Positions 1 to 7,416 of a stretch of DNA of 64,000 nucleotides are shown here, in pieces (the first letter of the stretch is position 1; each line of letters starts with the position of its first letter). The stretch lies in the NCBI GenBank assembly GCA_034432655.1, contig DAOUBP010000157.1, positions 1 through 64,000 of the forward strand. The letters run 5' to 3'. Made by a program: the position numbers and the translations under genes. The notes below the pieces were generated by a model. That model was not told the origin of the DNA. It searched no databases and saw nothing but the letters and a program-made list of their open reading frames with translations. This stretch comes from DAOUBP01 sp034432655. GTDB taxonomy: Bacteria > Chloroflexota > Anaerolineae > CG2-30-64-16.

Positions 1-147
1 GGCGTGACCGCGCACGCGACGGGTGACGGGTGGCCGGTGGCGGCCAGGATCGCCCGGCGCTGAAGTCGCCGGGCTGCCGAACGACGCCCGCTCAAGCGGG
101 CCGGAATGGCCACAAGCAAACCACATGACCCACTAGTCAAGGGTCAA

Positions 148-176
148 TTGACAAAGGACGATGTTGGGCCTAAAAT
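148..176 (+). promoter_or_regulatory. Sigma-70-type promoter for the first degV gene
   Basis: A consensus -35 box TTGACA (148-153) is followed after 17 bases by TAAAAT (171-176). It points at the degV gene that starts at 328, leaving a leader of roughly 145 bases. The remaining DNA from 1 to 327 contains no gene I can support: 1-147 is GC-rich with no recognisable reading frame, and the leader holds the hairpin listed separately. Confidence 0.65.
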
Positions 177-224
177 ATGCACAAGTGAGGCACTGGCCAA
201 ATTCATTTGGGACATCACTCCATT

Positions 225-268
225 GCAGGCGCTGTCGCTCGTTCCACCGGCCCCAGCGCCTGCTTTTT
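225..268 (+). terminator. Terminator-like hairpin in the degV leader
   Basis: A perfect 10-bp stem (GCAGGCGCTG at 225-234 with CAGCGCCTGC at 254-263) closes a 19-base loop and is followed directly by TTTTT (264-268). This is the form of an intrinsic terminator. Because it lies between the promoter at 148-176 and the degV start at 328, it would act as an attenuator, or end a short leader RNA of roughly 85 bases. Whether an antiterminator fold exists was not worked out. Confidence 0.6.
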
Positions 269-327
269 ATCCGGTAATTGCCGGCCATCGTATGCCAGCG
301 GATATTTTCAGCAAAAGGAGTGTTATC

Positions 328-1173
328 ATGATTCGTATCATTACCGATTCCACTTGTGAGGCGTCCGAGGCGATCATGACGCATCCCCTGGTGACCGTAG
401 TGCCGCTGACGGTCATCTTCGGGCAGCAGGCGCTGCTGGATGGCGTCGGGATCACGCGCGAGGAGTTCTGGGAGCGCCTGCCGAAGGCCGAAAAGCTGCC
501 TACGACCTCCCAAGCATCGCCGGCACAATTCGAAGAGCCGTTCCGGCGGTTCACCGACGCCGGCGACGAAGTCATCGTCCTCCCGATCTCGGCCAAACTG
601 AGCCAGACGTACAATTCGGCCTTGATTGCCAAGCAGAACCTGGAAGGCCGTCCCATTGACGTGGTGGACTCCAAAAGCACCTCCATCGGCCTGGGGCTTT
701 TGGTGCAGGAAGCTGTGACGATGGCCGAAGCAGGCGCGACACGCCAGGAGATCGTGGCCCGACTGACAAAGATGCGGGAGGAGATCCGCATCATCTTCGT
801 GCTGGAAACCCTGGAGTATCTGGAGAAGGGCGGGCGCATCGGCAAGGCCCAGGCGTTCGTGGGCACGCTGCTGAAATTCAAACCGCTGTTGGGCATCGTG
901 GACGGAGAAGTGGTGCCCGTGGCCCGCGTGCGCAGCCGGGCGAAAGCGCTGGAGACTCTGCAGGAGCTGTTGTTGACCCAGGTGCCGGCGCGTGGGCCAG
1001 GGGTACGAATCGGCGTTACCCAGGCTTTAGCTGCGGAAGAGGCGCGCCAGGTGGGCGAGAACCTGGCGCGGCAGTTCGGCACACAACTGTCGTTTCTGTC
1101 CAACCTGGGGCCCGTACTGGGCGTGCACGTCGGCCCTGGCACCATCGGGGTGGGCGTCCACGCTGCCGTGTGA
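328..1173 (+). CDS. DegV family fatty-acid-binding protein
   Basis: A 281-residue protein of usual DegV length. DegV/FakB proteins bind a fatty acid and, in Firmicutes, present it to the kinase FakA; no FakA gene is visible here, so the role is inferred from family only. It opens with the family hallmark TDST (residues 6-9) and carries LPTTSQASP, the second conserved lipid-pocket strand, and a GGRIG segment in the C-terminal half. The ATG at 328 is chosen over upstream in-frame codons because AAAAGGAG lies 7 bases before it and homology begins there. An ECF sigma gene and a second DegV paralogue follow. Confidence 0.9.
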   Translation: MIRIITDSTCEASEAIMTHPLVTVVPLTVIFGQQALLDGVGITREEFWERLPKAEKLPTTSQASPAQFEEPFRRFTDAGDEVIVLPISAKLSQTYNSALIAKQNLEGRPIDVVDSKSTSIGLGLLVQEAVTMAEAGATRQEIVARLTKMREEIRIIFVLETLEYLEKGGRIGKAQAFVGTLLKFKPLLGIVDGEVVPVARVRSRAKALETLQELLLTQVPARGPGVRIGVTQALAAEEARQVGENLARQFGTQLSFLSNLGPVLGVHVGPGTIGVGVHAAV

Positions 1174-1198
1174 TTCAATTGCCAATCACTGATTCTGC

Positions 1199-1227
1199 AG
1201 AAGGACGCGTGTCGATCGCGTCCTTCT
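1199..1227 (+). terminator. Perfect 11-bp hairpin after degV
   Basis: AGAAGGACGCG (1199-1209) pairs exactly with CGCGTCCTTCT (1217-1227) around a 7-base loop, between the degV stop and the sigma-factor start. The T-run (TTTTT, 1241-1245) is 13 bases further on, so it may be a weak terminator or an RNA-stabilising end rather than a strong stop. Confidence 0.5.
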
Positions 1228-1250
1228 GTCTCTTGAGGTGTTTTTAGTTC

Positions 1251-1844
1251 ATGACAAACGACGAGCATCGGGCCGCAGACAGGCCAGCAGCGTCTTACAC
1301 AGATCTGGATGAGGCAGCACTGGTTGATCAGGCGCGCAATGACCCTGAGGCGTTCGGTGAGCTCTACCGTCGCCATGTGGACCGCATCTACACCTATATC
1401 TTCTATCGCATCGGCAACGTGGCCGACGCCGAAGATCTCACGGCGCGCACCTTCTACCAGGCCCTGAGCCATCTGCCGCAATACCAGAATCAGGGCGTCC
1501 CGTTCGTTGCCTGGCTTTACCGCATTGCCCACAACCTGGTGGCCAACCATCATCGGGCACGCGGGTATTGGAAGACAACATCGTTGGAGGATGTGGAGTT
1601 GCCCGCCGGGGCCAAAGATAACCCGGAACGGGTCGCCCTGGCAAACGAACGACGCCGGGCGTTATGGGCCGCGATCAGCCGGCAACCGGAAGACCGCCAA
1701 CGGCTGCTCATCTTGAAATTCGCCGACCGGCTTTCCAACGAAGAGATCGGCCGGCTGATGGGACGGACGGAGAGCTCGATCAAATCGCTCTATTTTCGCA
1801 CTTTGAAAGCGCTCAAGGCTGATCTTGAAGCGCGAGGATGGTAA
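1251..1844 (+). CDS. ECF RNA polymerase sigma factor
   Basis: A 197-residue group 4 (extracytoplasmic function) sigma-70 factor. Region 2 covers about residues 30-100 (DPEAFGELYRRHVDRIYTY, then DAEDLTARTFYQAL and the WLYRIAHN helix). Region 4 covers about residues 140-195, with a helix-turn-helix reading LSNEEIGRLMGRTESSIKSL. No zinc-binding anti-sigma gene of the usual kind is adjacent; the small membrane protein at 2735 is the only nearby candidate. The gene sits between two degV paralogues and its stop is 7 bases before the second one, suggesting cotranscription. Confidence 0.9.
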   Translation: MTNDEHRAADRPAASYTDLDEAALVDQARNDPEAFGELYRRHVDRIYTYIFYRIGNVADAEDLTARTFYQALSHLPQYQNQGVPFVAWLYRIAHNLVANHHRARGYWKTTSLEDVELPAGAKDNPERVALANERRRALWAAISRQPEDRQRLLILKFADRLSNEEIGRLMGRTESSIKSLYFRTLKALKADLEARGW

Positions 1845-1851
1845 AAGCCTT

Positions 1852-2709
1852 ATGATTCGTATTGTGACCGATTCAACCTGTGACCTGCCGGAAGAGCTGG
1901 TGACCAGATATCGCATCTCCGTCGTCCCGATCAACATCCAGTTCGGCCAGGAGACCTACCTGGAACGCGTGACCATGGACGACGTGACTTTCTATCGCAT
2001 GGTGGAAGATCTCAAGATCATCCCCACCACGTCGCAACCATCGTTGGGTCAATATCAAGAGGTCTATCGCGCGCTGGCGGCCGAACCGGATACGGACGCG
2101 ATCCTCTCCATCCACATCACCAGCAAGCTGAGCGGCACCTACGACAATGCAGTGATCGCGGCGCGCCAGATGCCGCCCCAGCCGCCCATCGTGGTGTTCG
2201 ACAGCCTGAGCGGCTCGATGGGACTGGGCTTCATGGTGCTGGAAGCAGCCGAGATGGCCGAGCAAGGCGCTTCACTGCCCGAGATCATCGCGCGGCTGAC
2301 AGCGATACGCGAGCGCATGCACATCTTCTTCACCCCGGAAGACCTGCGTTACGCGCGCATGAGCGGCCGGGTGGGTCTCACCCGCATGCTGCTGGTCTCA
2401 GCGCTGAACATCAAACTATTGCTCACCGTCACCGAGGGCAAGCTGGCGTTGTTCAGCCGCGTGCGCGGCCGTCCCAAGGCGCTGCAAACTCTGGTCGAAT
2501 CGCTGCTAGAACGCCTGACCGATCAGGCCGGGAAAACAACGACAAAGCTGGCGGTCATCCATGCCCAGGCGCCCCAGGCTGCCGAACAGGTGCGCCAGGC
2601 GCTTGTGGCCCATCTGCCCAACGCGCAGGTTTTCATCCGCGACCTTTCCCTGGGCATTGCGGTACACTTCGGCCCCGGCACGGTGGGTGTCGTGGGCTAT
2701 AATCCTTGA
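1852..2709 (+). CDS. DegV family fatty-acid-binding protein, second copy
   Basis: A 285-residue paralogue of the protein at 328, sharing the opening MIRI-TDSTC and the IPTTSQPS lipid-site motif. Family knowledge suggests fatty-acid binding and delivery; the ligand is unknown. The ATG at 1852 is taken as the start because the conserved N-terminus begins there. GAGGA (1834-1838) upstream could serve as ribosome site, although spacing is long at 13 bases; a TTG at 1825 is an alternative. It follows the sigma gene by 7 bases. Confidence 0.88.
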   Translation: MIRIVTDSTCDLPEELVTRYRISVVPINIQFGQETYLERVTMDDVTFYRMVEDLKIIPTTSQPSLGQYQEVYRALAAEPDTDAILSIHITSKLSGTYDNAVIAARQMPPQPPIVVFDSLSGSMGLGFMVLEAAEMAEQGASLPEIIARLTAIRERMHIFFTPEDLRYARMSGRVGLTRMLLVSALNIKLLLTVTEGKLALFSRVRGRPKALQTLVESLLERLTDQAGKTTTKLAVIHAQAPQAAEQVRQALVAHLPNAQVFIRDLSLGIAVHFGPGTVGVVGYNP

Positions 2710-2734
2710 AAGCACAGTTCAACGGAGAACGACC

Positions 2735-3073
2735 ATGGCTGACAACCACGCCACCTTGACCTTGACGCCCTATCTGGAACTTGCCCGCGACCTGGCCGCC
2801 CTCCTGGTGCCCCAGCATTTGCGACCGGAGTTCAAACAGTCGCTGGAAGCCAGCCTGCTGGTCGAAGCCCGCCGCCAACAGGCGCTGCGCCAGTTAGCCA
2901 TCGGCCATCCGACCATGGCGCAGCCGCGTCCGACGCTGGAATCATGGCGGGATCTGCTGCTCGAGGGCGCTGATCGGCGCTGGGTGATCGGCGCGGCTGC
3001 TCTGGGCTCCGCGGTTTCCATCATGGGCATTGTGGCGTATCTCTGGCGCCAGCGCGGCCAACGCGTGGCATAG
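2735..3073 (+). CDS. Small tail-anchored membrane protein, unknown function
   Basis: A 112-residue protein that I do not recognise. The first ~85 residues are helical and charged, with a Gln/Arg-rich stretch near 45-55. One hydrophobic segment near the C-terminus (about residues 86-104, VIGAAALGSAVSIMG) ends in a basic tail, so it should be anchored in the membrane by its C-terminus. GGAG (2724-2727) supports the ATG at 2735. It follows degV by 25 bases and may belong to the same transcript as the ECF sigma factor, but it shows no anti-sigma zinc motif. Confidence 0.7.
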   Translation: MADNHATLTLTPYLELARDLAALLVPQHLRPEFKQSLEASLLVEARRQQALRQLAIGHPTMAQPRPTLESWRDLLLEGADRRWVIGAAALGSAVSIMGIVAYLWRQRGQRVA

Positions 3074-3204
3074 CCGTCAAGTTTCCCCTTGTGAAGTCAG
3101 CACGCCTGCCTTAACGGTCAGGCCGATCCGCTCCGATTTTGTCAGTCCGCCCCCTTGTGGGAAAATAGCGCCAGGCCGTCTATAACCAACGAGGTGCGAA
3201 AATC

Positions 3205-3645
3205 ATGGGGCAAATTGCAGTCAAATGGGCGGGTGATGACAGTCGGATGTTCCTGGGGCGCGATAGCCTGGGCCGCACTGTGGTAGCGGGCTATTGGCAA
3301 AAGCCAGGAGAGGAAGGGTGGACCGAGTGGCGCGGGGCCAAGGCGTCTGACCTGCTGGTGATCGCGCTCTGTGCCTGCTCCGGTTACGACGTGGTGGATA
3401 TCCTGCAGAAGCAGAAGGCGGATTTGACCGGCCTGACCATTATCGCCGATGCGGAGCAGGCCCCGGAACCGCCGTGGCCGTTTGTGAGAATCCATCTGCA
3501 TTACGTGGTCACAGGCCGCGATCTGGACCCGAAGAAAGTAGAGCGGGCCATCAAGCTTTCGGAGGAGAAGTACTGTTCGGTGGCGGCCACCATCCGCGGC
3601 GTGACGCAGATCACGCACGATTTCGAGGTGTTGCCGGCCGCGTAG
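3205..3645 (+). CDS. OsmC/Ohr family peroxide-detoxification protein
   Basis: A 146-residue OsmC-like protein. The family reduces organic or inorganic peroxides with two reactive cysteines. The first Cys region reads CACSGYDVVDILQK (about residues 57-70), matching the helix that carries the peroxidatic Cys, and the second Cys lies in EKYCSVAATI (about 121-130), the expected position of the resolving Cys. GAGGTG 9 bases upstream supports the ATG. The gene stands alone, with a repeat-rich gap behind it. The exact subfamily (OsmC, Ohr or YhfA) was not resolved; YhfA-like is the best guess. Confidence 0.85.
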   Translation: MGQIAVKWAGDDSRMFLGRDSLGRTVVAGYWQKPGEEGWTEWRGAKASDLLVIALCACSGYDVVDILQKQKADLTGLTIIADAEQAPEPPWPFVRIHLHYVVTGRDLDPKKVERAIKLSEEKYCSVAATIRGVTQITHDFEVLPAA

Positions 3646-3703
3646 AGCGATCGTCCTCCGCGCAGTGCCCATGTCACTGATGACGTAGCCAGGGACGAGA
3701 ACA

Positions 3704-3782
3704 GGAACGCGGACTACGGGGATACCGCGGAGGACGCGAATTTAGGACAGAGTTTATCCGCGTCGTCTGCGTCGTCCGCATC
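3704..3782. repeat. Degenerate 9-nt repeats on two inverted arms
   Basis: Left arm: ACGCGG-type units spaced by 9 bases (3706-3740). Right arm: units of the form TCCGCGTCG, TCTGCGTCG, TCCGCATCC (3756-3782), roughly the reverse complement. The arms could fold back, and a T-run (TTTTT, about 3785-3789) follows, so the tract may end the osmC transcript. It fills most of the osmC-SDR gap. Confidence 0.5.
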
Positions 3783-3809
3783 CCTTTTTGGGGTTAATGG
3801 GGGCGCGTT

Positions 3810-4700
3810 GTGATTGAAGTATCACCATCCCGACCCCTGGCCGGCCAGATCGCGGTAGTCGCCGGCGCTACACGCGGGGCCGGTCGCGCCATCGCCGTCA
3901 CCCTGGCCGAGGCCGGCGCGTTCGTCTACTGTACCGGCCGCAGTGCAGGCGGTCGCTCGGCTATGGCTGGCCGGCCCGAGCTGCTGGAGGAGACCGTTGC
4001 GCTGATCGCTGCACGCGGCGGCGCGGGCGTCGCCATCCCGACCGATCATACGATCCCGGCTCAGGTCGCCGCGCTGTTCGACCGCGTGCGGGCCGAGCAG
4101 GGCCGGCTGGACATCCTGGTGGACAGCGTGTGGGGCGGCGATGAGCTGACACGGTGGGGCGTCCCGTTCTGGGAGCATTCACTGGCCGACGGTCTGCTGA
4201 TGCAAACACGCGCGGTGCACTCCCACCTGATCACCGCGCACTACGCCGCGCCGTTGATGGTGGCCCAGGGCCGCGGCCTGATCGTGCAGATGACCGACGG
4301 CGACGGGTTCGGCTATCGCGGCAACCTCTACTACGACCTGGCCAAAGTATCGGTGATCCGCCTGGCGTATGGTCTGGCCCAGGAGCTCCGCCCTCACGGC
4401 GTGGCCGCCCTGGCCCTCACCCCCGGCTTCATGCGCTCGGAGGCGGTGCTCGACAGCCTGGGCGTGACCGAAGCCAACTGGCGAGATGCCATCGCCCGCG
4501 ATCCGCACTTCGCCTTCTCCGAGACGCCGTACTTCGTCGCGCGTGCGGTGGTTGCCCTGGCGACCGACCCGGCCCTGGCCGACCGCAGCGGCAAGATGTT
4601 CAGCTCGTGGGGCCTGGCGCGCGAGTTCGGCTTCACCGACGTGGACGGCACCCGGCCGGACTGGGGTGCGCACTGGGCAGAGGCATTCCCCGATGCCTGA
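3810..4700 (+). CDS. Short-chain dehydrogenase/reductase
   Basis: A 296-residue SDR. The nucleotide-binding glycine motif is AGATRGAGRAIA (about residues 18-29), with an Arg-rich stretch after it that favours NADP(H). The catalytic pair is in YYDLAKVS (Tyr-x-x-x-Lys, about residues 173-177). The Ser position of the triad is less clear (VQMTDGDG), with Thr in its place. The start is a GTG at 3810. The substrate is unknown. Downstream comes a DUF5995-type gene after 26 bases, so the two are probably cotranscribed. Confidence 0.85.
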   Translation: MIEVSPSRPLAGQIAVVAGATRGAGRAIAVTLAEAGAFVYCTGRSAGGRSAMAGRPELLEETVALIAARGGAGVAIPTDHTIPAQVAALFDRVRAEQGRLDILVDSVWGGDELTRWGVPFWEHSLADGLLMQTRAVHSHLITAHYAAPLMVAQGRGLIVQMTDGDGFGYRGNLYYDLAKVSVIRLAYGLAQELRPHGVAALALTPGFMRSEAVLDSLGVTEANWRDAIARDPHFAFSETPYFVARAVVALATDPALADRSGKMFSSWGLAREFGFTDVDGTRPDWGAHWAEAFPDA

Positions 4701-4726
4701 GGGCAAGATGCCGGAAAGGTTGACAT

Positions 4727-5419
4727 ATGCAGGATAATCGCCCCGCAGTGGATCGCATGGCCGCGTTATTGGCGCAGTGGGAGCAGGCAGGCGACCGCCG
4801 CGCGATCTTCCTGGGCTGTTACACCATGATGACGCATAACATGCTGGCCGCGCTGGATGCCGGCCGCTTCCACGATTCGCGCTGGGTGGCCGCGCTGCTG
4901 GAACATTTCGCCAGTTACTACTTCAACGCGTTGGACGCGTGCGAAGCAGGCGACCCGGCCGCGCCGGTCGTGTGGCGCCGGACGTTCGCTGCGGCTGGCC
5001 GGCCCAAGACGCGAGCGCTGCAGAACTTGCTTTTGGGCGTAAACGCGCACGTCAACTACGACCTGACGTTCGCGACCGCAGACATGCTGGCCGGGGAGTG
5101 GGCGGCGCTGTCTGAGCCCGAGCGCAAGTTGCGCCACGAAGACTTCTGTCAGGTGAACCGCATCATTGCCGAAACGGTGGACGAAGTCCAGGATGCGGTG
5201 TTAGAGCGCTATGCGCCGGCAATGGATTTGGTGGATCGGCTGCTCGGCCGCCTGGATGAGTGGCTTGCTGCGCACACGATCGCACGGTGGCGGGATGAAG
5301 TGTGGCGGCACGCGGTGCGCTGGCTGGAGACCGACGATGCCGCCAGCCGAGCAGCCTTGCGACAGAAGATCGAGCGGGGCGCGCTGCGCTGGGCCGGATG
5401 GCTGTCTTGGGGGTCGTGA
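4727..5419 (+). CDS. DUF5995-like helical protein
   Basis: A 230-residue, largely helical protein. The segment LLGVNAHVNYDLTFATADM (about residues 103-121) resembles the conserved core of DUF5995, a family of unknown function; the assignment comes from recall of that motif. The second half ends in Trp/Arg-rich helices (VDRLLGRLDEWLAAHTIARWRDEVW). The ATG at 4727 has GGAAAGG upstream. No signal peptide or membrane segment is visible. It follows the SDR by 26 bases. Confidence 0.65.
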   Translation: MQDNRPAVDRMAALLAQWEQAGDRRAIFLGCYTMMTHNMLAALDAGRFHDSRWVAALLEHFASYYFNALDACEAGDPAAPVVWRRTFAAAGRPKTRALQNLLLGVNAHVNYDLTFATADMLAGEWAALSEPERKLRHEDFCQVNRIIAETVDEVQDAVLERYAPAMDLVDRLLGRLDEWLAAHTIARWRDEVWRHAVRWLETDDAASRAALRQKIERGALRWAGWLSWGS

Positions 5420-5457
5420 GCGTAGTCGCTCGCAGCAGCAATTGACACCCCGACGCT

Positions 5458-5497
5458 CTCACGTTTTCACGTACTCACGTCTCCACGTCTTCACGTT
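5458..5497. repeat. Five tandem octamers overlapping the pepF stop
   Basis: Five consecutive 8-base units of consensus YTCACGTN: CTCACGTT, TTCACGTA, CTCACGTC, TCCACGTC, TTCACGTT. The tract runs through the stop codon of the minus-strand pepF gene, so the last seven residues of PepF (EREDVET) are repeat-encoded. Confidence 0.75.
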
Positions 5498-7304
5498 CCC
5501 CCACCAACCCTTCCAGCCGCTCCACCAACCCCGCCAGCACTGCGAACGCGGCCTCTACAGGTTCTGGGGTCGTCATGTCCACCCCGGCCATGCGCAGCGC
5601 GTCCAACGGATAGCGCGAGCCGCCCGATTTCAGAAAGTCCAGGTAGCGGTCGGCCGCGGCCCCATCGCCGGCCAGGATCGGTCGTGCAAGCGCGTGCGCG
5701 GCCGAGATGCCGGTGGCGTACTGGTACACGTAGAAGTTCATGTACATGTGGGCGAACTGCGCCCAGGTGACGCCGATTCGGTCGCGATCGAACGCGACCT
5801 CACCACCGTAGCCCTCCGCGAATAGATCGGCCGTGATCCCACTGAGGATGTCGGCGCTGAGCGGCGCGCCGCGCTCGGCCCGGCGATGCGCTTCCAGCTC
5901 GAACTGCGCCAACGTGGGCATGATGAAAAAGTAACGATGGTAGTTGGACATCGCCTCTTCGATCAGCGCGATCTGAAAGTCACGATCGGCCTGGGTGCGG
6001 AACAGGTAATCGCGCACCATGGCCTGGTTGAAGTTGGAGGCCACCTCAGCCACAAACAGGCTGTAGCGGCCGTAGATGAACGGTTGGTTGGCCCGGGTGT
6101 AATAGGAGTGCATGGAGTGGCCCAGCTCATGGGCCAGGGTGCTCAGGCTGAACAGGTCATCCTGATACGACATCATGATGAACGGCCGCGTACCGTGGGA
6201 ACCGCTGGAGAACGCGCCTTCACGCTTGCCGCGATTGCGCGCCCGATCCACCCAACGCTCCTCGGTGCAACCGCGGTGCAAAACCTCGACGTACTCCTGG
6301 CCCAGCGGCGCCATCCCCGCCGTGATCCACGCGACGGCCTGCTCGAACGGCACCACCGGTTTGGCGGCTGTGAGTGGTGCCTTGATGTCATAAACCCCCA
6401 GTTCATCCAGCCCCAATGCCCGCTTGCGCAGCCGCCAGTAGCGGTGCCAGGTGGGCAGGTTGCGCCGGAAGACCGCGATGAGGTTATGAAATACCTCCAC
6501 AGGGATGTTGTTGGGCTCCAGGGAGGCGTGTAGCGCCGATTCGTACCTGCGGACACGCGCGTTGAAAACGTTCTGTTTGATGGCTGCCGTGAGGGTAGCC
6601 GCGTGGGTGTTCCTGAACGCCAGGTAACCATCGGCGTAACTCTCCCACGCGCTGCGCCGCACAGCCCGGTCGGGGTGGGTGATCAAAGCCCCAATGCTGG
6701 CCTGGCCCACTTCAAACTCGGTGCCATCGGAGCCGCGCGCGGGCCGGAACTGCATGTCCGCGTTGTTCAACATGTTGTAGATGCTGAAAGGCCCGGAGAA
6801 GGGATCGGAGGTCAGGGCCAGCACCTCCTCCACCTCGCCCGAACGGACATGGGCCTGGCGGCGGCGCAGCCTGTCCACATAGTGGCTGAAAAACGCCAGC
6901 TCGGGGGTCTCCGCGATCCAGCCGTCCACCCGGTCCAGGCCGATGGCCATCAGCTCAGGATCGAAGAAGCTGACGGACGCTGCGAAGTTGGCCATCAGGG
7001 TGCGCGCCTGGCCGGCCCGCGCAGCCGCGGCCTGATCGGTGGCATCCACCGCAGCAGCGTTCGAGGCGTAGGTCATGATCTTGCCCATCAGGATGCCGGC
7101 GTCCTGATAGGCGTCCAGGAAGGCCAGCAGCACGGCCGGGCCTCCGGCCAACCGGCCACGATAGGCCGCCAACGCCGGCAAGCGCTCTTTCAGCTCCACA
7201 CAGGCCGCTTCCCAATCGGCCGGGGTGGCGAAGATGCTCTCGAGATCCCAGGTTTGTTCGACCGGGACGTCGCTACGCGGGGGGAGGGAGGTTGTTTCGG
7301 TCAT
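5475..7304 (-). CDS. pepF: Oligoendopeptidase F, M3B metallopeptidase
   Basis: A 609-residue cytoplasmic zinc endopeptidase that trims short peptides, of normal length for the M3B family. The zinc site HELGH is at residues 392-396, within ALSTLAHELGHSMHSYYT, and the downstream Glu ligand region follows (LFVAEVASNFNQAMV). The N-terminal helical domain begins at about residue 15 (VEQTWDLESIFAT). The ATG at 7304 has AAAGG upstream. The extreme C-terminus is encoded by an octamer repeat. A leucyl aminopeptidase gene lies just upstream on the same strand, so the pair would act in sequential peptide breakdown. Confidence 0.93.
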   Translation of the reverse strand: MTETTSLPPRSDVPVEQTWDLESIFATPADWEAACVELKERLPALAAYRGRLAGGPAVLLAFLDAYQDAGILMGKIMTYASNAAAVDATDQAAAARAGQARTLMANFAASVSFFDPELMAIGLDRVDGWIAETPELAFFSHYVDRLRRRQAHVRSGEVEEVLALTSDPFSGPFSIYNMLNNADMQFRPARGSDGTEFEVGQASIGALITHPDRAVRRSAWESYADGYLAFRNTHAATLTAAIKQNVFNARVRRYESALHASLEPNNIPVEVFHNLIAVFRRNLPTWHRYWRLRKRALGLDELGVYDIKAPLTAAKPVVPFEQAVAWITAGMAPLGQEYVEVLHRGCTEERWVDRARNRGKREGAFSSGSHGTRPFIMMSYQDDLFSLSTLAHELGHSMHSYYTRANQPFIYGRYSLFVAEVASNFNQAMVRDYLFRTQADRDFQIALIEEAMSNYHRYFFIMPTLAQFELEAHRRAERGAPLSADILSGITADLFAEGYGGEVAFDRDRIGVTWAQFAHMYMNFYVYQYATGISAAHALARPILAGDGAAADRYLDFLKSGGSRYPLDALRMAGVDMTTPEPVEAAFAVLAGLVERLEGLVGEREDVET

Positions 7305-7334
7305 GGATTCCAGTATCCTTTCGAATTCAGAGAA

Positions 7335-7404
7335 GCAAGCATCCTCAGATGCCGCGCTCCGATTGTGCGTGTTCTATCTGCGTTCCCTATAAGGATGCTC
7401 GCTC
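7335..7404. repeat. ~70-bp interspersed element with terminal inverted repeats, copy 1
   Basis: The element starts with GCAAGCATCC (7335-7344) and ends with GGATGCTCGC (7393-7402), which pair with one mismatch. The 18 bases at 7335-7352 recur exactly, inverted, at 58796-58813. The 21 bases at 7372-7392 recur exactly at 43271-43291. It sits between pepA and pepF. Confidence 0.65.
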
Positions 7405-7416
7405 CGCAGTAAACGT

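Noticed and set aside
1..147. End of a gene entering from the left edge
   Set aside because: No frame shows recognisable protein sequence; the stretch is GC-rich and unassigned.
2735..3073. Anti-sigma factor for the ECF sigma
   Set aside because: Position and one membrane helix fit, but the HxxxCxxC zinc motif is missing and the helix is at the C-terminal end; left as unknown.
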